The position numbers and the translations under genes are program-made. DNA of 64,000 nucleotides, from contig NZ_JAVHZV010000009.1 in assembly GCF_031119625.1 (NCBI RefSeq), forward strand, positions 124,001 through 188,000, in the 5' to 3' direction. Of the stretch, positions 18,549 through 27,087 are shown piece after piece; position 1 is the first letter of the stretch, and every line of letters begins with the position of its first letter. The notes beneath the pieces were generated by a model. That model had not been told where the DNA came from. It saw only the letters and a program-made list of their open reading frames with translations, and did no database searches. This DNA is from Pseudomonas sp. G34. GTDB lineage: Bacteria > Pseudomonadota > Gammaproteobacteria > Pseudomonadales > Pseudomonadaceae.

Positions 18549-18965
18549 TCAACCCTGCTCGAACTCGGCGAACACCTGCTCGCCGGTCAGCTCGCGGGTC
18601 TGGTTGGCGAAGCAGTAGTACGCCGGTCTGGATTCGACGAAGATCTGGCTGTCGAACTGCCAGTCGTCATACCCATCGAGCAGGCCGACCGGCACCGCAT
18701 GGTGGCCATTGCTTTTCAAACGATAGAACAGGTGGCTGCCGCACTGGCCGCAGAAGCCGCGCTCGGCCCAGTCCGAGGAGTCATGGATGCGCACCTGCTG
18801 CTCGCCGCGCAGCTGCGTCAATTGTCCTTCGGCCACCAGCAGCGGGCCGCCGCCCCATTTGCGGCAGGTGGCGCAGTGGCAGGCGCTGACGCTTGGGTTG
18901 GTGATGCGCAGGGTCAGGCTGACGGCGCCACACAGGCAGCTGCCGTGTCTGTCTAGATGAGTCAT
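18549..18965 (-). CDS. GFA family (CENP-V-type) zinc protein
   Basis: A 138-residue protein of the glutathione-dependent formaldehyde-activating (GFA) family. Zinc-binding cysteines appear as GSCLCGAVSL, ACHCATCRKWGG and FCGQCGS, the classic order. The family name reflects one activity; most members are uncharacterised, so a formaldehyde role is not assured. It lies head to tail with the metallopeptidase gene upstream (33 bp gap) and could be co-transcribed with it. Confidence 0.85.
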   Translation of the reverse strand: MTHLDRHGSCLCGAVSLTLRITNPSVSACHCATCRKWGGGPLLVAEGQLTQLRGEQQVRIHDSSDWAERGFCGQCGSHLFYRLKSNGHHAVPVGLLDGYDDWQFDSQIFVESRPAYYCFANQTRELTGEQVFAEFEQG

Positions 18966-18998
18966 ACAGGGTTCTCCTTGAACGTGGCCGTCAGGCCA

Positions 18999-20138
18999 TC
19001 ACGTGATGGGCGAGGCCGCCTCGACGACCCGATGAATGAACTGCAGTTTGCCGACTACCGCGGCGGACAACACGAAAGGATAGACATCCTTGTGGCCCAT
19101 GCTGCGCGCCAGCTCGTTGAGCATGGCGGCGAGCTCGATCCAGGCATTGATGAACTGCAAGAACTCTTGCGCCTGGGGATCGTCCGGGTCGTACAGCGCA
19201 GCCTTGGTGAAGGGGCGGAACTCCAGCTCCACGTCGCCGGCACGCATGCCGAAGCTCAGGGCGGTATCCAGGGTATCCATCATGTGCAGGTAGTGGGCCC
19301 AGGTTTCGGCCCAGTCTTCCCAGGGATGCATGGTGGCGTAGGCACTGACGAACGACGCCTGCCAGTCGGCCGGCGCGCCCCGTTCATAGTGGCGTTGCAG
19401 GGCCGCGCGGTAATCGGCGCGTTCGTCACCGAACAGCCGGCGGTAATCGTCGAGCCAGGCGCTGCCGGCGATCAGCCGGTCCCAATAGTAGTGGCCGACT
19501 TCGTGGCGGAAGTGCCCGAGCAGGGTGCGATAGGGTTCGTGCAGCTGGATGCGCGTCTGCTCGCGCACATCATCGTCGGCTTCGGCGATGTTCAGGGTGA
19601 TCAGGCCGCTGGCATGCCCGGTCATCGGTGGCTGGCCGTTGAGATCCGGGCCGAGGAAGTCGAAGGCCAGGCCGCGGTTGAAATCGGCGTATTTGCTGAG
19701 CAGCGGCAGGCCCAGGTTGAGCAGTTGCGCGACCAGCCGGCGCTTGGCCATTTCCAGGCGCGCCCAGCGTTGTTCATTGCCGGGGATCGACAAGTCGGGA
19801 ATGGTGCGGTTGAGCTGGCAGGCGATGCACAGCTGCGCATCGCTGGCGTGCGGCAGCAGCCAGTTGCAGCCGGCGGCGGTATGCAGGTTGGCGCAGCGTC
19901 GGTAGGCTCGGGCGTCGCCTTCGATACGCCAGCTTTGCGCATCGCCCTGGCTCAGGGTCACCACCCGGCCGCGTTCGGGCTCGTAGCCCAATGGCGATTG
20001 GCACGCCAGGCACTGGCTGTTGCGAAAAAAGATCGGTTGGCCGCAGGTGCATCTGCCCAGGGCTTTCTGACTGGGCGTGCGAGTTTGCTTGGCCGAGTCG
20101 CCAATGCGCAGGCCAAGGGCCTGGAAGAACCGGTTCAT
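18999..20138 (-). CDS. Putative zinc-binding metallopeptidase
   Basis: A 379-residue protein of the zinc-binding metallopeptidase family found in proteobacteria. The N-terminus carries a zinc-ribbon pattern (CTCGQPIFFRNSQCLACQ), and a second Cys cluster follows (RRCAN...CNWLL...LCIACQ). A HEVGHYYWD zincin motif (HExxH) is mid-protein, with a downstream EDWAETWAHYLH that likely provides the third ligand. The ATG at 20138 has GAGG upstream; the frame is open to 20240 but that extension lacks family-like sequence. No signal peptide, so likely cytoplasmic. Substrate unknown. Confidence 0.8.
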   Translation of the reverse strand: MNRFFQALGLRIGDSAKQTRTPSQKALGRCTCGQPIFFRNSQCLACQSPLGYEPERGRVVTLSQGDAQSWRIEGDARAYRRCANLHTAAGCNWLLPHASDAQLCIACQLNRTIPDLSIPGNEQRWARLEMAKRRLVAQLLNLGLPLLSKYADFNRGLAFDFLGPDLNGQPPMTGHASGLITLNIAEADDDVREQTRIQLHEPYRTLLGHFRHEVGHYYWDRLIAGSAWLDDYRRLFGDERADYRAALQRHYERGAPADWQASFVSAYATMHPWEDWAETWAHYLHMMDTLDTALSFGMRAGDVELEFRPFTKAALYDPDDPQAQEFLQFINAWIELAAMLNELARSMGHKDVYPFVLSAAVVGKLQFIHRVVEAASPIT

Positions 20139-20277
20139 GTGAGGGCCTCGCCCACGCGGATTGACGCAGCGATAGAGTGTAGGCAACGCCGGGGGTTCAG
20201 GGCTTTTCGACAGCAGGTGAGCAGACGTGCTGCGATGCAAGCGCCTGATGCCATTGCGGCACCAGGCGCGGCGTGAA

Positions 20278-20559
20278 TCAGTCCTGGCGGCTGGTCACTT
20301 CGAGCAGGTGATAGCCGAACTGGGTCTTCACCGGGCCCTGCACCACGTTGACCGGGGCGCTGAACACGACAGTGTCGAATTCCTTGACCATCTGGCCGGG
20401 GCCGAACGAGCCGAGGTTGCCGCCGTCACGGCTGGACGGGCAGCTGGAGTTGTCCTTGGCGACCTGGGCGAAATCGGCACCGCCTTCGATGGCAGCTTTC
20501 AGTTCGTTGCACTTCTCTTCGGTGGCAACCAGGATGTGGCGGGCAGTGGCTTTGGCCAT
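20278..20559 (-). CDS. ppiC: Parvulin-type peptidyl-prolyl cis-trans isomerase
   Basis: A 93-residue single-domain parvulin, the same length as E. coli PpiC (Par10). The pattern ARHILVATEEKCNELKAAIE begins the fold, and GGNLGSFGPGQMVKEFDTVV plus GYHLLEV are the conserved catalytic-cleft stretches. It catalyses cis-trans isomerisation of peptidyl-prolyl bonds in the cytoplasm. Monocistronic. Confidence 0.92.
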   Translation of the reverse strand: MAKATARHILVATEEKCNELKAAIEGGADFAQVAKDNSSCPSSRDGGNLGSFGPGQMVKEFDTVVFSAPVNVVQGPVKTQFGYHLLEVTSRQD

Positions 20560-20674
20560 GGGAAAACACTCCGTTCAAATGAGCTGCCGAGCCTACCGGA
20601 TTCGCCCTGCGATTCAAATCACTTGAGCCTCGACGAGAGCTCGGCAGCGAGTGCCGATTGCACCGCAGCCTGGG

Positions 20675-21598
20675 CTAAGGCCGCCAGTCGTCCCGCAGGT
20701 TCTGGGCTACATGGTCGACGAACGCGCGCACCTTGGGCGTCAGCTCGTAGCGGTCGCGCACGCACAGGTAGTAGTCGAGTGGTTCGATCAGGGCCTGGCC
20801 ATCGGCTCTCCCAGACTCGACGAACAGCTGCTGCAACTGCCCGCTGGCCAGCAGCGGTTCGGCGACGAAGGCAGCCAGGCGGGTGATGCCGCCACCGTTG
20901 ACCGCCGCTCTGGCGAGCACATCGATATCGTCGCTGATCAGGGCGACGCGAATCGGCGCCTCGAAACGCACGCCGTCACGTACGAAGCGCCAGGGCATCA
21001 GGCGGCCATCCACCGCGACCTTGAAGGCCAGGCAGGCGTGCTCGCGCAGTGCTTCGGGGGAGTCCGGCACGCCGGCCTTGTGCAGGTAAGCGGGCGAGGC
21101 GCAGTAGATCGACGGCACGCTGGCGATATGTCGCGCCACCAGGCCGTCCTCGAGCTGCTGAGGAATGCGGATGCTGATATCCACCGATTCCTGGATGTGG
21201 TTGACGCTGCGGTCCGTGGTGCTGAGTTCGCAGGCGATGCGCGGATAACGGGCAGTGAAGGCCGGTAGCATCGGCGCCAGCACATAGCGCCCGAAGGCGG
21301 CGCTGGCGGCAATGCGCAGGCGGCCCTGGGGATGGTCATGCTGCAGGGTGGCGTTGCTGCGCGCCAGTTCCAGGTCGCGCAGCACGTTGCGCACCTGGGC
21401 GAAGTACAGCTCGCCGCTTTCGGTCAGTGCCAGGCTGCGGGTGGTACGGGTGAGCAGGCGAATGCCCAGGGAGGCCTCCAGCCGGGCGATGTTCTGGCTC
21501 GCCGCCGCCGCGCTGATGCCCAGCAGGCGCGCACCAGCGGCAATGCTGCCGCTTTCCACCGCCTTCACGAAGCTCTCGATGCCGCGCAGGGTATCCAT
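20675..21598 (-). CDS. LysR family transcriptional regulator
   Basis: A 307-residue LysR-type regulator. The N-terminal winged helix-turn-helix is clear (SFVKAVESGSIAAGARLLGI, then ASLGIRLLTRTTRSLALTES), followed by a periplasmic-binding-like effector domain from about residue 90. The ATG at 21598 is preferred over a TTG six bases upstream. It is divergent from the DUF2798 gene with 144 bp between. LysR regulators usually act on the divergent neighbour, so DUF2798 is the likely target. Effector unknown. Confidence 0.9.
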   Translation of the reverse strand: MDTLRGIESFVKAVESGSIAAGARLLGISAAAASQNIARLEASLGIRLLTRTTRSLALTESGELYFAQVRNVLRDLELARSNATLQHDHPQGRLRIAASAAFGRYVLAPMLPAFTARYPRIACELSTTDRSVNHIQESVDISIRIPQQLEDGLVARHIASVPSIYCASPAYLHKAGVPDSPEALREHACLAFKVAVDGRLMPWRFVRDGVRFEAPIRVALISDDIDVLARAAVNGGGITRLAAFVAEPLLASGQLQQLFVESGRADGQALIEPLDYYLCVRDRYELTPKVRAFVDHVAQNLRDDWRP

Positions 21599-21626
21599 GC
21601 TCAATCTTTCTACTGATCATTGAATT

Positions 21627-21655
21627 GATAAGTTTTGCTTGGTACTGACCTTATC
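21627..21655. promoter_or_regulatory. Inverted repeat between LysR and DUF2798 genes
   Basis: GATAAG and CTTATC form a perfect inverted repeat with a 17-nt spacer in the divergent promoter region. It could be the LysR operator or paired promoter elements; no experimental motif is known to me. Confidence 0.35.
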
Positions 21656-21742
21656 CGCAGTGCGCTACACAGGGCAACGGGGTGCCGGGATAATCGCCGC
21701 TCTCGCCGTATGCCAACGGCGCTCAATCAAAGGACTTTGCCA

Positions 21743-22006
21743 ATGCCCGAATCCATATTCAGCCCCAGCCGAACACGCTGGAAACTGCCGGCCAAGCTAG
21801 CGCCGGTGGCATTCGCCTTTTTCATGTCGAGCATCATGGCGTTTCTCATGTGCCTGGTGATCACTGCCACCAACCGCGGCCTGAGTGACGGGTACCTGAG
21901 CGCGGTGTTGGAGGCTTACCGCCTGGCCATGCCGGTGGCATTCGTCTGCGTGATGGGCGTTCGCCCGGTGGTCATCTGGTTGGTGCGGCTCACCGTCAGG
22001 GTATGA
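21743..22006 (+). CDS. DUF2798 family small membrane protein
   Basis: An 87-residue protein with two hydrophobic helices (VAFAFFMSSIMAFLMCLVIT and the C-terminal PVAFVCVMGVRPVVIWLV), matching the DUF2798 pattern in which the chain crosses the membrane twice. The ATG at 21743 was chosen because it gives the family's length; the open frame extends upstream without homology-like sequence. It is divergent from the LysR gene and probably under its control. Function unknown. Confidence 0.75.
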   Translation: MPESIFSPSRTRWKLPAKLAPVAFAFFMSSIMAFLMCLVITATNRGLSDGYLSAVLEAYRLAMPVAFVCVMGVRPVVIWLVRLTVRV

Positions 22007-22118
22007 ATGAGCGTGCGGAATGTGAGATGTATCCAAAAATTACAGTGAGTTACTAAATAATTCCGCGATGAATGCTAGGCTGGCGCACCGAAATTCAGCC
22101 GCTCTCATGGAGTTACAG

Positions 22119-23162
22119 ATGTTCTACAAGGAATTGTTACTGGCCGGCATGCTGTCGGCCGTCGCCCCGTTGAGCTGGGCCACTCAGGCGTCAGACGCCC
22201 AGGACGTGCAGGAAACCACGGCCTCGCAAGTGGCTGAAGGTGAGCCCCTCAGCGAGGCGCAATTTCTCGACAGCCTCAATTTCCGCTCCGGCAAGGTGGT
22301 GGTCGGCGATAACCTGGCAACCCTGAACCTGCCCGACAACATGGTGTTTCTCAATGGCGACGATGCCGAGCGCGTGTTGGTCGAAGCCTGGGGCAACCCG
22401 CCGGATGAACAGCTGCCGCTGGGCATGATTCTGCCCAAGGGGGTGTCGCCCCTGGCCGATGAGTCCTGGGCGGTGACCGTCGAGTACGAGGAAAGCGGCT
22501 ATGTGTCCGACGAGGACGCTGCGGATATCGATTACAGCGACATGCTCAAGGACCTGCAGGACGGCGCCAAGGCCGACAACGAGTGGCGCGCCGAAAACGG
22601 CTACGAGCCCATCGCCATCGTCGGTTGGGCCTCGGCGCCGCACTACGATGCCGCGGGCAAGAAACTGCACTGGGCCAAGGAAGTGAAGTTCGGCGACAGT
22701 GACGAGCACATCCTCAACTACAACATCCGCGTGCTGGGCCGCAAAGGCGTGCTGGTGCTCAACTTCATCGCCGGCATGCACCAGCTGCCACAGATCGAGC
22801 AGAACGTTCCGGCGGTGCTGGCCATGACCGACTTCAACGATGGCAATCGCTACGCCGACTTCAACCCGGACCTCGATGAGGTTGCCGCCTATGGCCTCGG
22901 CGCGTTGATCGCCGGCAAGGCCGCTGCCAAGGTTGGCCTGTTCGCCGCGGCCCTGGTGCTGCTGAAAAAACTGTGGATTCTGCCCGTGTTGCTGATCGGC
23001 TGGGTATGGCGACGCATCACCAGCAAGAAATCCGAGCCGCAGCCGGCGCCGATCGAGCCTCGGGTGCAGCCGCAGGCCCCGGCCGAGCGTGCCGCGAACG
23101 AGCCGCCGCCGCCGGTATCCAGCGTGATGGATCTCAACAACCCGCCTGACGACAAGAAATAG
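22119..23162 (+). CDS. DUF2167 family membrane-anchored protein
   Basis: A 347-residue exported protein with a signal peptide (MFYKELLLAGMLSAVAPLSWA). The large domain has the DUF2167 look, with GWASAPHYDAAGKKLHWAKE and LGRKGVLVLNFIAGM as hallmark stretches. A transmembrane helix near the C-terminus (KLWILPVLLIGWVWRR, about residue 295) is followed by a proline-rich tail. The ATG at 22119 has GGAG six bases upstream. Proteins of this family are uncharacterised envelope proteins. A terminator follows immediately. Confidence 0.82.
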   Translation: MFYKELLLAGMLSAVAPLSWATQASDAQDVQETTASQVAEGEPLSEAQFLDSLNFRSGKVVVGDNLATLNLPDNMVFLNGDDAERVLVEAWGNPPDEQLPLGMILPKGVSPLADESWAVTVEYEESGYVSDEDAADIDYSDMLKDLQDGAKADNEWRAENGYEPIAIVGWASAPHYDAAGKKLHWAKEVKFGDSDEHILNYNIRVLGRKGVLVLNFIAGMHQLPQIEQNVPAVLAMTDFNDGNRYADFNPDLDEVAAYGLGALIAGKAAAKVGLFAAALVLLKKLWILPVLLIGWVWRRITSKKSEPQPAPIEPRVQPQAPAERAANEPPPPVSSVMDLNNPPDDKK

Positions 23163-23170
23163 CCTCGTTG

Positions 23171-23195
23171 GGCCCCGGCATCGACCGGGGCCTTT
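23171..23195 (+). terminator. Rho-independent terminator after the DUF2167 gene
   Basis: A perfect GGCCCCGG/CCGGGGCC stem with a short loop is followed by a brief TTT run, 8 bp after the stop codon. The T tract is short. Confidence 0.7.
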
Positions 23196-23223
23196 GCATT
23201 TCAGCGCCCGGGCTGTCCGCCGC

Positions 23224-23784
23224 TTACAGGAACATGGCGATGGCGATGAACAGCCAGAGCAGGATGCCGGGCAGCATGCACAGCCAGTTGGCCAGGCTCA
23301 AGCGGTTGTTCTCTTCGCCCGCGCTGTCGCCACTGGCCAGGTTGGCCTGGTGCTGGATGGTTGCCAGCGGCCAGGCGGTCACCAGGGTGGTCGCGGCCAG
23401 CAGCACGATGTCCATCAGCGGATTGCCAAAGCTCTCGACGCGGGAAAGCCCGTTGCCGACGAAGACCAGCACGATGTACGCCCAGGCGATGGCACTGTAT
23501 TTCCACTCCCCGAGACCCTTGGCCAGCAGCTGACCCTGGATCAGCCGGCACAGCGAATGGATGAAGAAGATATGAAAGATCGAGCGCGCGGCCGGGCTGA
23601 TCTTCTTCGGTAGCATGCTGGCGCGCTGGCGATCCCAGTGCTTGTATGCCCAATAGATCGAGTAGAAACCAAGGGTGAAGAAATACAGCAGGTACAACTT
23701 GCCGGTGGCGGTGACGAAGAAGGTGTTGCTGGCGCGCTCCCGGGGCAGGAGATCGGCGCTGGGGGGCTGATAGATATTGTCCAT
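23224..23784 (-). CDS. DUF4234-like multi-spanning membrane protein
   Basis: A 186-residue protein with a cytosolic N-terminus (MDNIYQPPSADLLPRERASN) and about four or five hydrophobic segments. The stretch KLYLLYFFTLGFYSIYWAYKHW is typical of DUF4234-type membrane proteins. It is convergent with the DUF2167 gene. Function unknown; the family match is by pattern from memory. Confidence 0.65.
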   Translation of the reverse strand: MDNIYQPPSADLLPRERASNTFFVTATGKLYLLYFFTLGFYSIYWAYKHWDRQRASMLPKKISPAARSIFHIFFIHSLCRLIQGQLLAKGLGEWKYSAIAWAYIVLVFVGNGLSRVESFGNPLMDIVLLAATTLVTAWPLATIQHQANLASGDSAGEENNRLSLANWLCMLPGILLWLFIAIAMFL

Positions 23785-23929
23785 TCTGGTGTCTCGCAGG
23801 CACTGTCAGGGTGAGTTCGCCAGGCGAACGGCTCCTCCAGGAGCGCGAGCGATTTTACCGGGTGTTTGCAGAATGTGACATGTCACCAGCCTGGGAAGGT
23901 GGGCCATGGCGGCCCACCGGGTGAGGTGC

Positions 23930-24256
23930 TCAGCAGTAGGTGTCGAGCAGTTCCTGCTTCTGGGCGCGAGGGCGGGCCCAGTCGTGTTGCAGGGTGTTCA
24001 ATACGTTGCCGATGAAGTGGCGGTCGGCGGCAGCGCGGCGGCCAACGTAGCCCTGGCCGCGGCGGTAGGTGCGCAGGCGGGTGCGCATGTTCGGCCGTTG
24101 GCTGACGAACTCCTGTTCCGGCTGATCCGCCGGCAGGCGGTCGATACGTACTTCACCCGATTCGCATACCCACAGGATGTGGTTGTGCAGGCTGTCCTTG
24201 TGCTGGGAGAACAGCTGGGCGAGCTCGTCGATGGTCGGTTGCTGATTCAGGTTCAT
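23930..24256 (-). CDS. Hypothetical protein (108 aa) behind a long leader
   Basis: A 108-residue soluble basic protein beginning MNLNQQPTIDELAQLFSQHK, with RPNMRTRLRTYRRGQGYVGR in the middle and a C-terminal Cys. GGGGT lies 6 bases before the ATG. I recognise no domain. Its nearest recognisable promoter is about 360 bp upstream, so the mRNA would have an unusually long structured 5' leader. That suggests post-transcriptional control. Confidence 0.65.
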   Translation of the reverse strand: MNLNQQPTIDELAQLFSQHKDSLHNHILWVCESGEVRIDRLPADQPEQEFVSQRPNMRTRLRTYRRGQGYVGRRAAADRHFIGNVLNTLQHDWARPRAQKQELLDTYC

Positions 24257-24615
24257 GGCGTTACCCCTTCATTCTCTGATCTGTCTAGGGCGACCGCTGC
24301 AGTGCGGCCGTCATTGCCCGTGGCGTTTGAGTGCTGCCAGCTGCCGTGTAGTGATGCGTGAGTATCGCTACGCAGCGGCGGCCAACCGAGGTCGAGGTTG
24401 CCGGAGGGAGATCAGCGAAGACGGGGCCGGATGCAGGTGATCCGCAGGATCAGCCACAGGCATCATGACAATGTCTCGCTAACGCTCTCGTCCTGGCAGG
24501 ACGCTCGACTTCATCAATCTGCCTTGTGGGCAGTACATATCGTGGAACGCTCGGCTGGTATTACCGAGCTTGCCCAAGTGCCCTTGTCAGGGCTCCCGTC
24601 AGGGGAGGCAAGTCC
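24257..24615 (-). promoter_or_regulatory. Long structured 5' leader or small RNA region
   Basis: This roughly 360-nt stretch holds no convincing gene. On the minus strand it follows a promoter-like sequence and contains three compact hairpins: GCCCT/AGGGC at 24580-24593, CTGCC/GGCAG at 24519-24533, and CGTCCT/AGGACG at 24489-24503. It ends at the ribosome binding site of the 108-codon gene. It may be a long regulatory leader or a separate small RNA; the sequence alone cannot decide. No known riboswitch class was recognised. Confidence 0.4.
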
Positions 24616-24644
24616 ATCATGCAAAAGCGCGGAGGGGGCGTCAA
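24616..24644 (-). promoter_or_regulatory. Sigma-70-type promoter of the leader transcript
   Basis: TTGACG (-35, 24639-24644) and CATGAT (-10, 24616-24621) are separated by exactly 17 nt on the minus strand. The -35 matches the consensus at five of six positions and the -10 at four of six. It is directed at the long leader of the 108-codon gene. Confidence 0.5.
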
Positions 24645-24647
24645 TAG

Positions 24648-24679
24648 TTTTGTAGTGATTTTTTTATAGCACTACAAAA
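24648..24679. promoter_or_regulatory. Perfect palindrome just upstream of a promoter
   Basis: TTTTGTAGTG and CACTACAAAA form a perfect 10-bp inverted repeat around a 12-nt AT-rich spacer. It abuts the -35 element of the minus-strand promoter, which suits an activator or repressor site. It also lies about 50 bp past the bestrophin stop codon. Because the arms end in A/T runs, it could instead be a weak terminator. Confidence 0.45.
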
Positions 24680-24731
24680 AAGCTTCGGATCCCTTGCAAG
24701 GCGTCTGGCACGCCGAAAAATGACCCTCTGG

Positions 24732-25631
24732 TCACTCGGCGAGAAGACGTCCGTCGCGCTCGCGCTGAGCATCGCGTTGCATCGATTCGAGGTTCTTTTC
24801 GATGGTTTCGCACAGCGCGTCCATCTGGATCTGGTGCTCGCTGGCCTGGAACGGGCTCTGCAGGTCGCTGCCTACCCGCTCGATCGCCAGCAGCATGAAG
24901 CCGACTACCGTCGAGGCCAGCGGCGTGTACCACTCCAGGCTCTCCACCAGGCCGATCGGGACGATCACGCAGAACATGGTGATGAACAGGCGCGGGAAGT
25001 ACACGTAGGGGTAGGGCAGCGGGGTGTTGGCAATACGTTCCAGACCGCCCTGGCAGTTGGACACGTCGACCAGCGTCGACTCCAGGCGGGTAAGGCGAAT
25101 GCTGTCCAGGCGGCCCGCCTTGTATTCGCTGGCCAGCATGGCCGCGGAGCCGTTGAGAATATCGTTGGGAAAATTGTTGGTGGTGCCGCGTCGCTCGAAC
25201 TCCTCGGCCGCGACGAAGGCGCGCACCTCGTCGTCGCAGGGCTGGTTACGCAAGCTGGCGGACAGGCTTCGGATGTAGGCGACATGGCGGCGCAGCAGCA
25301 CCACTTTGACGGGGTTGCTGCCTTCATGGTCGTCGATCAGGGTCAGCACCTGGCGGGCCAGGCTGCGCGAGCTGTTGATCAGCGCACCCCAGATGGTGCG
25401 TGCCTCCCACCAACGGTTGTAGGCGCTGCTGTTGCGAAAACTGATCAGCACCACCAGGGCCGAGCCGAGCAGGGTCAGCGGCATGGAGGGCAGGCTGATC
25501 TTGCGTTCGAGAAACAGCATGTAGTCGACCGTGACGATGATGTCCCAGATCAGCAGCCAGAACAGCGACCAGCCGACATAGCCGAAGGTCTTGAGAAGGT
25601 AGCGATAACCACGGGTAAAAGATCGCGTCAC
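24732..25631 (-). CDS. Bestrophin family ion channel
   Basis: A 299-residue membrane protein of the bestrophin/UPF0187 family, pentameric channels for small anions or cations. Family marks are LLISFRNSSAYNRWWEAR-like sequence at residues 60-78 (LISFRNSSAYNRWWEART) and two hydrophobic pairs near the N-terminus and residues 210-250. Translation starts with GTG at 25631, which has GGAG eight bases upstream. It lies 83 bp downstream of the glucosylglycerol-phosphate phosphatase gene on the same strand; co-transcription is possible. Ion specificity is unknown. Confidence 0.88.
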   Translation of the reverse strand: MTRSFTRGYRYLLKTFGYVGWSLFWLLIWDIIVTVDYMLFLERKISLPSMPLTLLGSALVVLISFRNSSAYNRWWEARTIWGALINSSRSLARQVLTLIDDHEGSNPVKVVLLRRHVAYIRSLSASLRNQPCDDEVRAFVAAEEFERRGTTNNFPNDILNGSAAMLASEYKAGRLDSIRLTRLESTLVDVSNCQGGLERIANTPLPYPYVYFPRLFITMFCVIVPIGLVESLEWYTPLASTVVGFMLLAIERVGSDLQSPFQASEHQIQMDALCETIEKNLESMQRDAQRERDGRLLAE

Positions 25632-25714
25632 GTGGAGTTCTCCGCGAGCAAGGAAGGCGAAAGCGCAGAAGTTCGAACGTGGGGGCGGATGAAAGGTTCG
25701 CCGGGGCCGGTGAA

Positions 25715-26983
25715 TCAGCCTCGTTGGCGCGCCGTTGCCAACGCGCCGAAGAACGCGACGTACTGGCGCGGGCCATCGGTGAAGAGGGTGCTCAGGCGCA
25801 GCGGATCATCGGCATCGCTGATCCCGGCCAGTGCCGGCCAGGGGGCGTCTGGGTGGTCGCGCAGGTAGTCGGCGTCGACGCCGGGGCGCTGCACTTCGCC
25901 GCGGCTGCTGTCGACGTACAGCACCAGGTTGTGCTGCCCGAAGGCCTTGCCCAGTTCCTGCACCAGGGTAAGGAAACCGCGGTCGCTGCCGCCGCGCAGC
26001 CAGTGGCTGCTGCCATCAGCGGCCGTGGCGGGCGAGCTGGTCAGGGTGTCGCCAACGCCGACCAGGCGCGGCATGTGGCGGGGCTCGAAACGCTCGACCG
26101 CCAGTTGCAGCAGTGCCTCGAGGCTGGCCGGTGCCTGGCGCACGTTGAAGTCTCGGCCCAACGGATAGGTGCCGGTACGCTGCCCGTAGTAGCGGTTGAG
26201 GATCACCAGCACCCCGGCTTCCTTGACGGCGCCGCGCAGCATCAGTTGCAGGTCGGTAGTGCCGGCCGCGCTGCCTTGCGCCGGCCGCAGGCGTTCGCGG
26301 CCGTCGCCGTCACGGCCGAGATTGGGGGCGTAGTGGACGAAGAACGACTGCGCCAGTCCCTGCGCAGCCGCGTTGTCGAGCAACGCTTGCAGGAGCGCGG
26401 CGCCGTCGGCCTGCAGGTGCGCATACAGCGCCGGCTGGTCGCGCCAGTGGTGGTGGAAGGCGTTGAGGTTGAGCGTGGGCGACACCGGGTTGTCGAGTAC
26501 GCTGCTGGCCAATAGCCGATCGATAGCGCTGGCGGCCAGGTTGTAGGGCGCCTGTTGCAGCAGCGTCTGCAGTGATGCGTTCAGGTGGGCGGGCGCCGCG
26601 GCGAGAAACGCCAGTTCGGCGGCGCTGACACCCGGATGGGCGATCCGCCCGTAACGGTCCTGCACCTGCACGCCACCGGCTGCCAGCCCGGGCAGATACA
26701 GGCCCTGTTGCTGGCAGCGCTGGGCGTTGCCGATGGCGCGCTCGACCAGGCCGTTCACCCCGCGGCTGCCGATGTGTTCACCATTGGTCAGCACCTGGAA
26801 GTGGCCATCCAGGGCGCGGGCGGCCTGCAGGTAGACGGTCTCCAGGGTGCGGCTGAGGGGATCGCGCACCAGGTCCATGCACACGCCATCCAGATCCTGG
26901 ATGATCAGCAGGTTTTCGCTGCCGGCGAGGGTGTCGAGTAGAGAACTGGGGTCGAGCGAGTACGCGGTTTCGGTCACAATCAT
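25715..26983 (-). CDS. stpA: Glucosylglycerol-3-phosphate phosphatase
   Basis: A 422-residue protein matching the cyanobacterial StpA phosphatase in length and in its diagnostic N-terminal motif (LLIIQDLDGVCMDLVRDPLS, residues 25-44) with a DxD catalytic pair at Asp30 and Asp32. StpA removes phosphate from glucosylglycerol-3-phosphate, the last step of making the compatible solute glucosylglycerol. The ATG at 26983 was chosen because it gives this length; the frame extends to 27100 into the divergent gene. The partner synthase gene (ggpS) is not in this window, so the pathway link is inference. Confidence 0.82.
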   Translation of the reverse strand: MIVTETAYSLDPSSLLDTLAGSENLLIIQDLDGVCMDLVRDPLSRTLETVYLQAARALDGHFQVLTNGEHIGSRGVNGLVERAIGNAQRCQQQGLYLPGLAAGGVQVQDRYGRIAHPGVSAAELAFLAAAPAHLNASLQTLLQQAPYNLAASAIDRLLASSVLDNPVSPTLNLNAFHHHWRDQPALYAHLQADGAALLQALLDNAAAQGLAQSFFVHYAPNLGRDGDGRERLRPAQGSAAGTTDLQLMLRGAVKEAGVLVILNRYYGQRTGTYPLGRDFNVRQAPASLEALLQLAVERFEPRHMPRLVGVGDTLTSSPATAADGSSHWLRGGSDRGFLTLVQELGKAFGQHNLVLYVDSSRGEVQRPGVDADYLRDHPDAPWPALAGISDADDPLRLSTLFTDGPRQYVAFFGALATARQRG

Positions 26984-27087
26984 GGGCCCGAGTCTAACGC
27001 GGTTCCACCCGCTGGGGCGATTGGCTGAAGCATTTGGCCCAAGTGGTTGTCCATCAGATTGGCAGAGCGGATTGAGAGGAAGCACGG

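Noticed and set aside
24558..24617. A possible 18-codon leader peptide (ATG at 24617, minus strand)
   Set aside because: Its start overlaps the -10 element, so it would lie upstream of the predicted transcript start.
24398..24655. An 85-codon plus-strand frame in the gap before the bestrophin gene
   Set aside because: No ribosome binding site, no domain, and it runs through the hairpins and promoter on the other strand.
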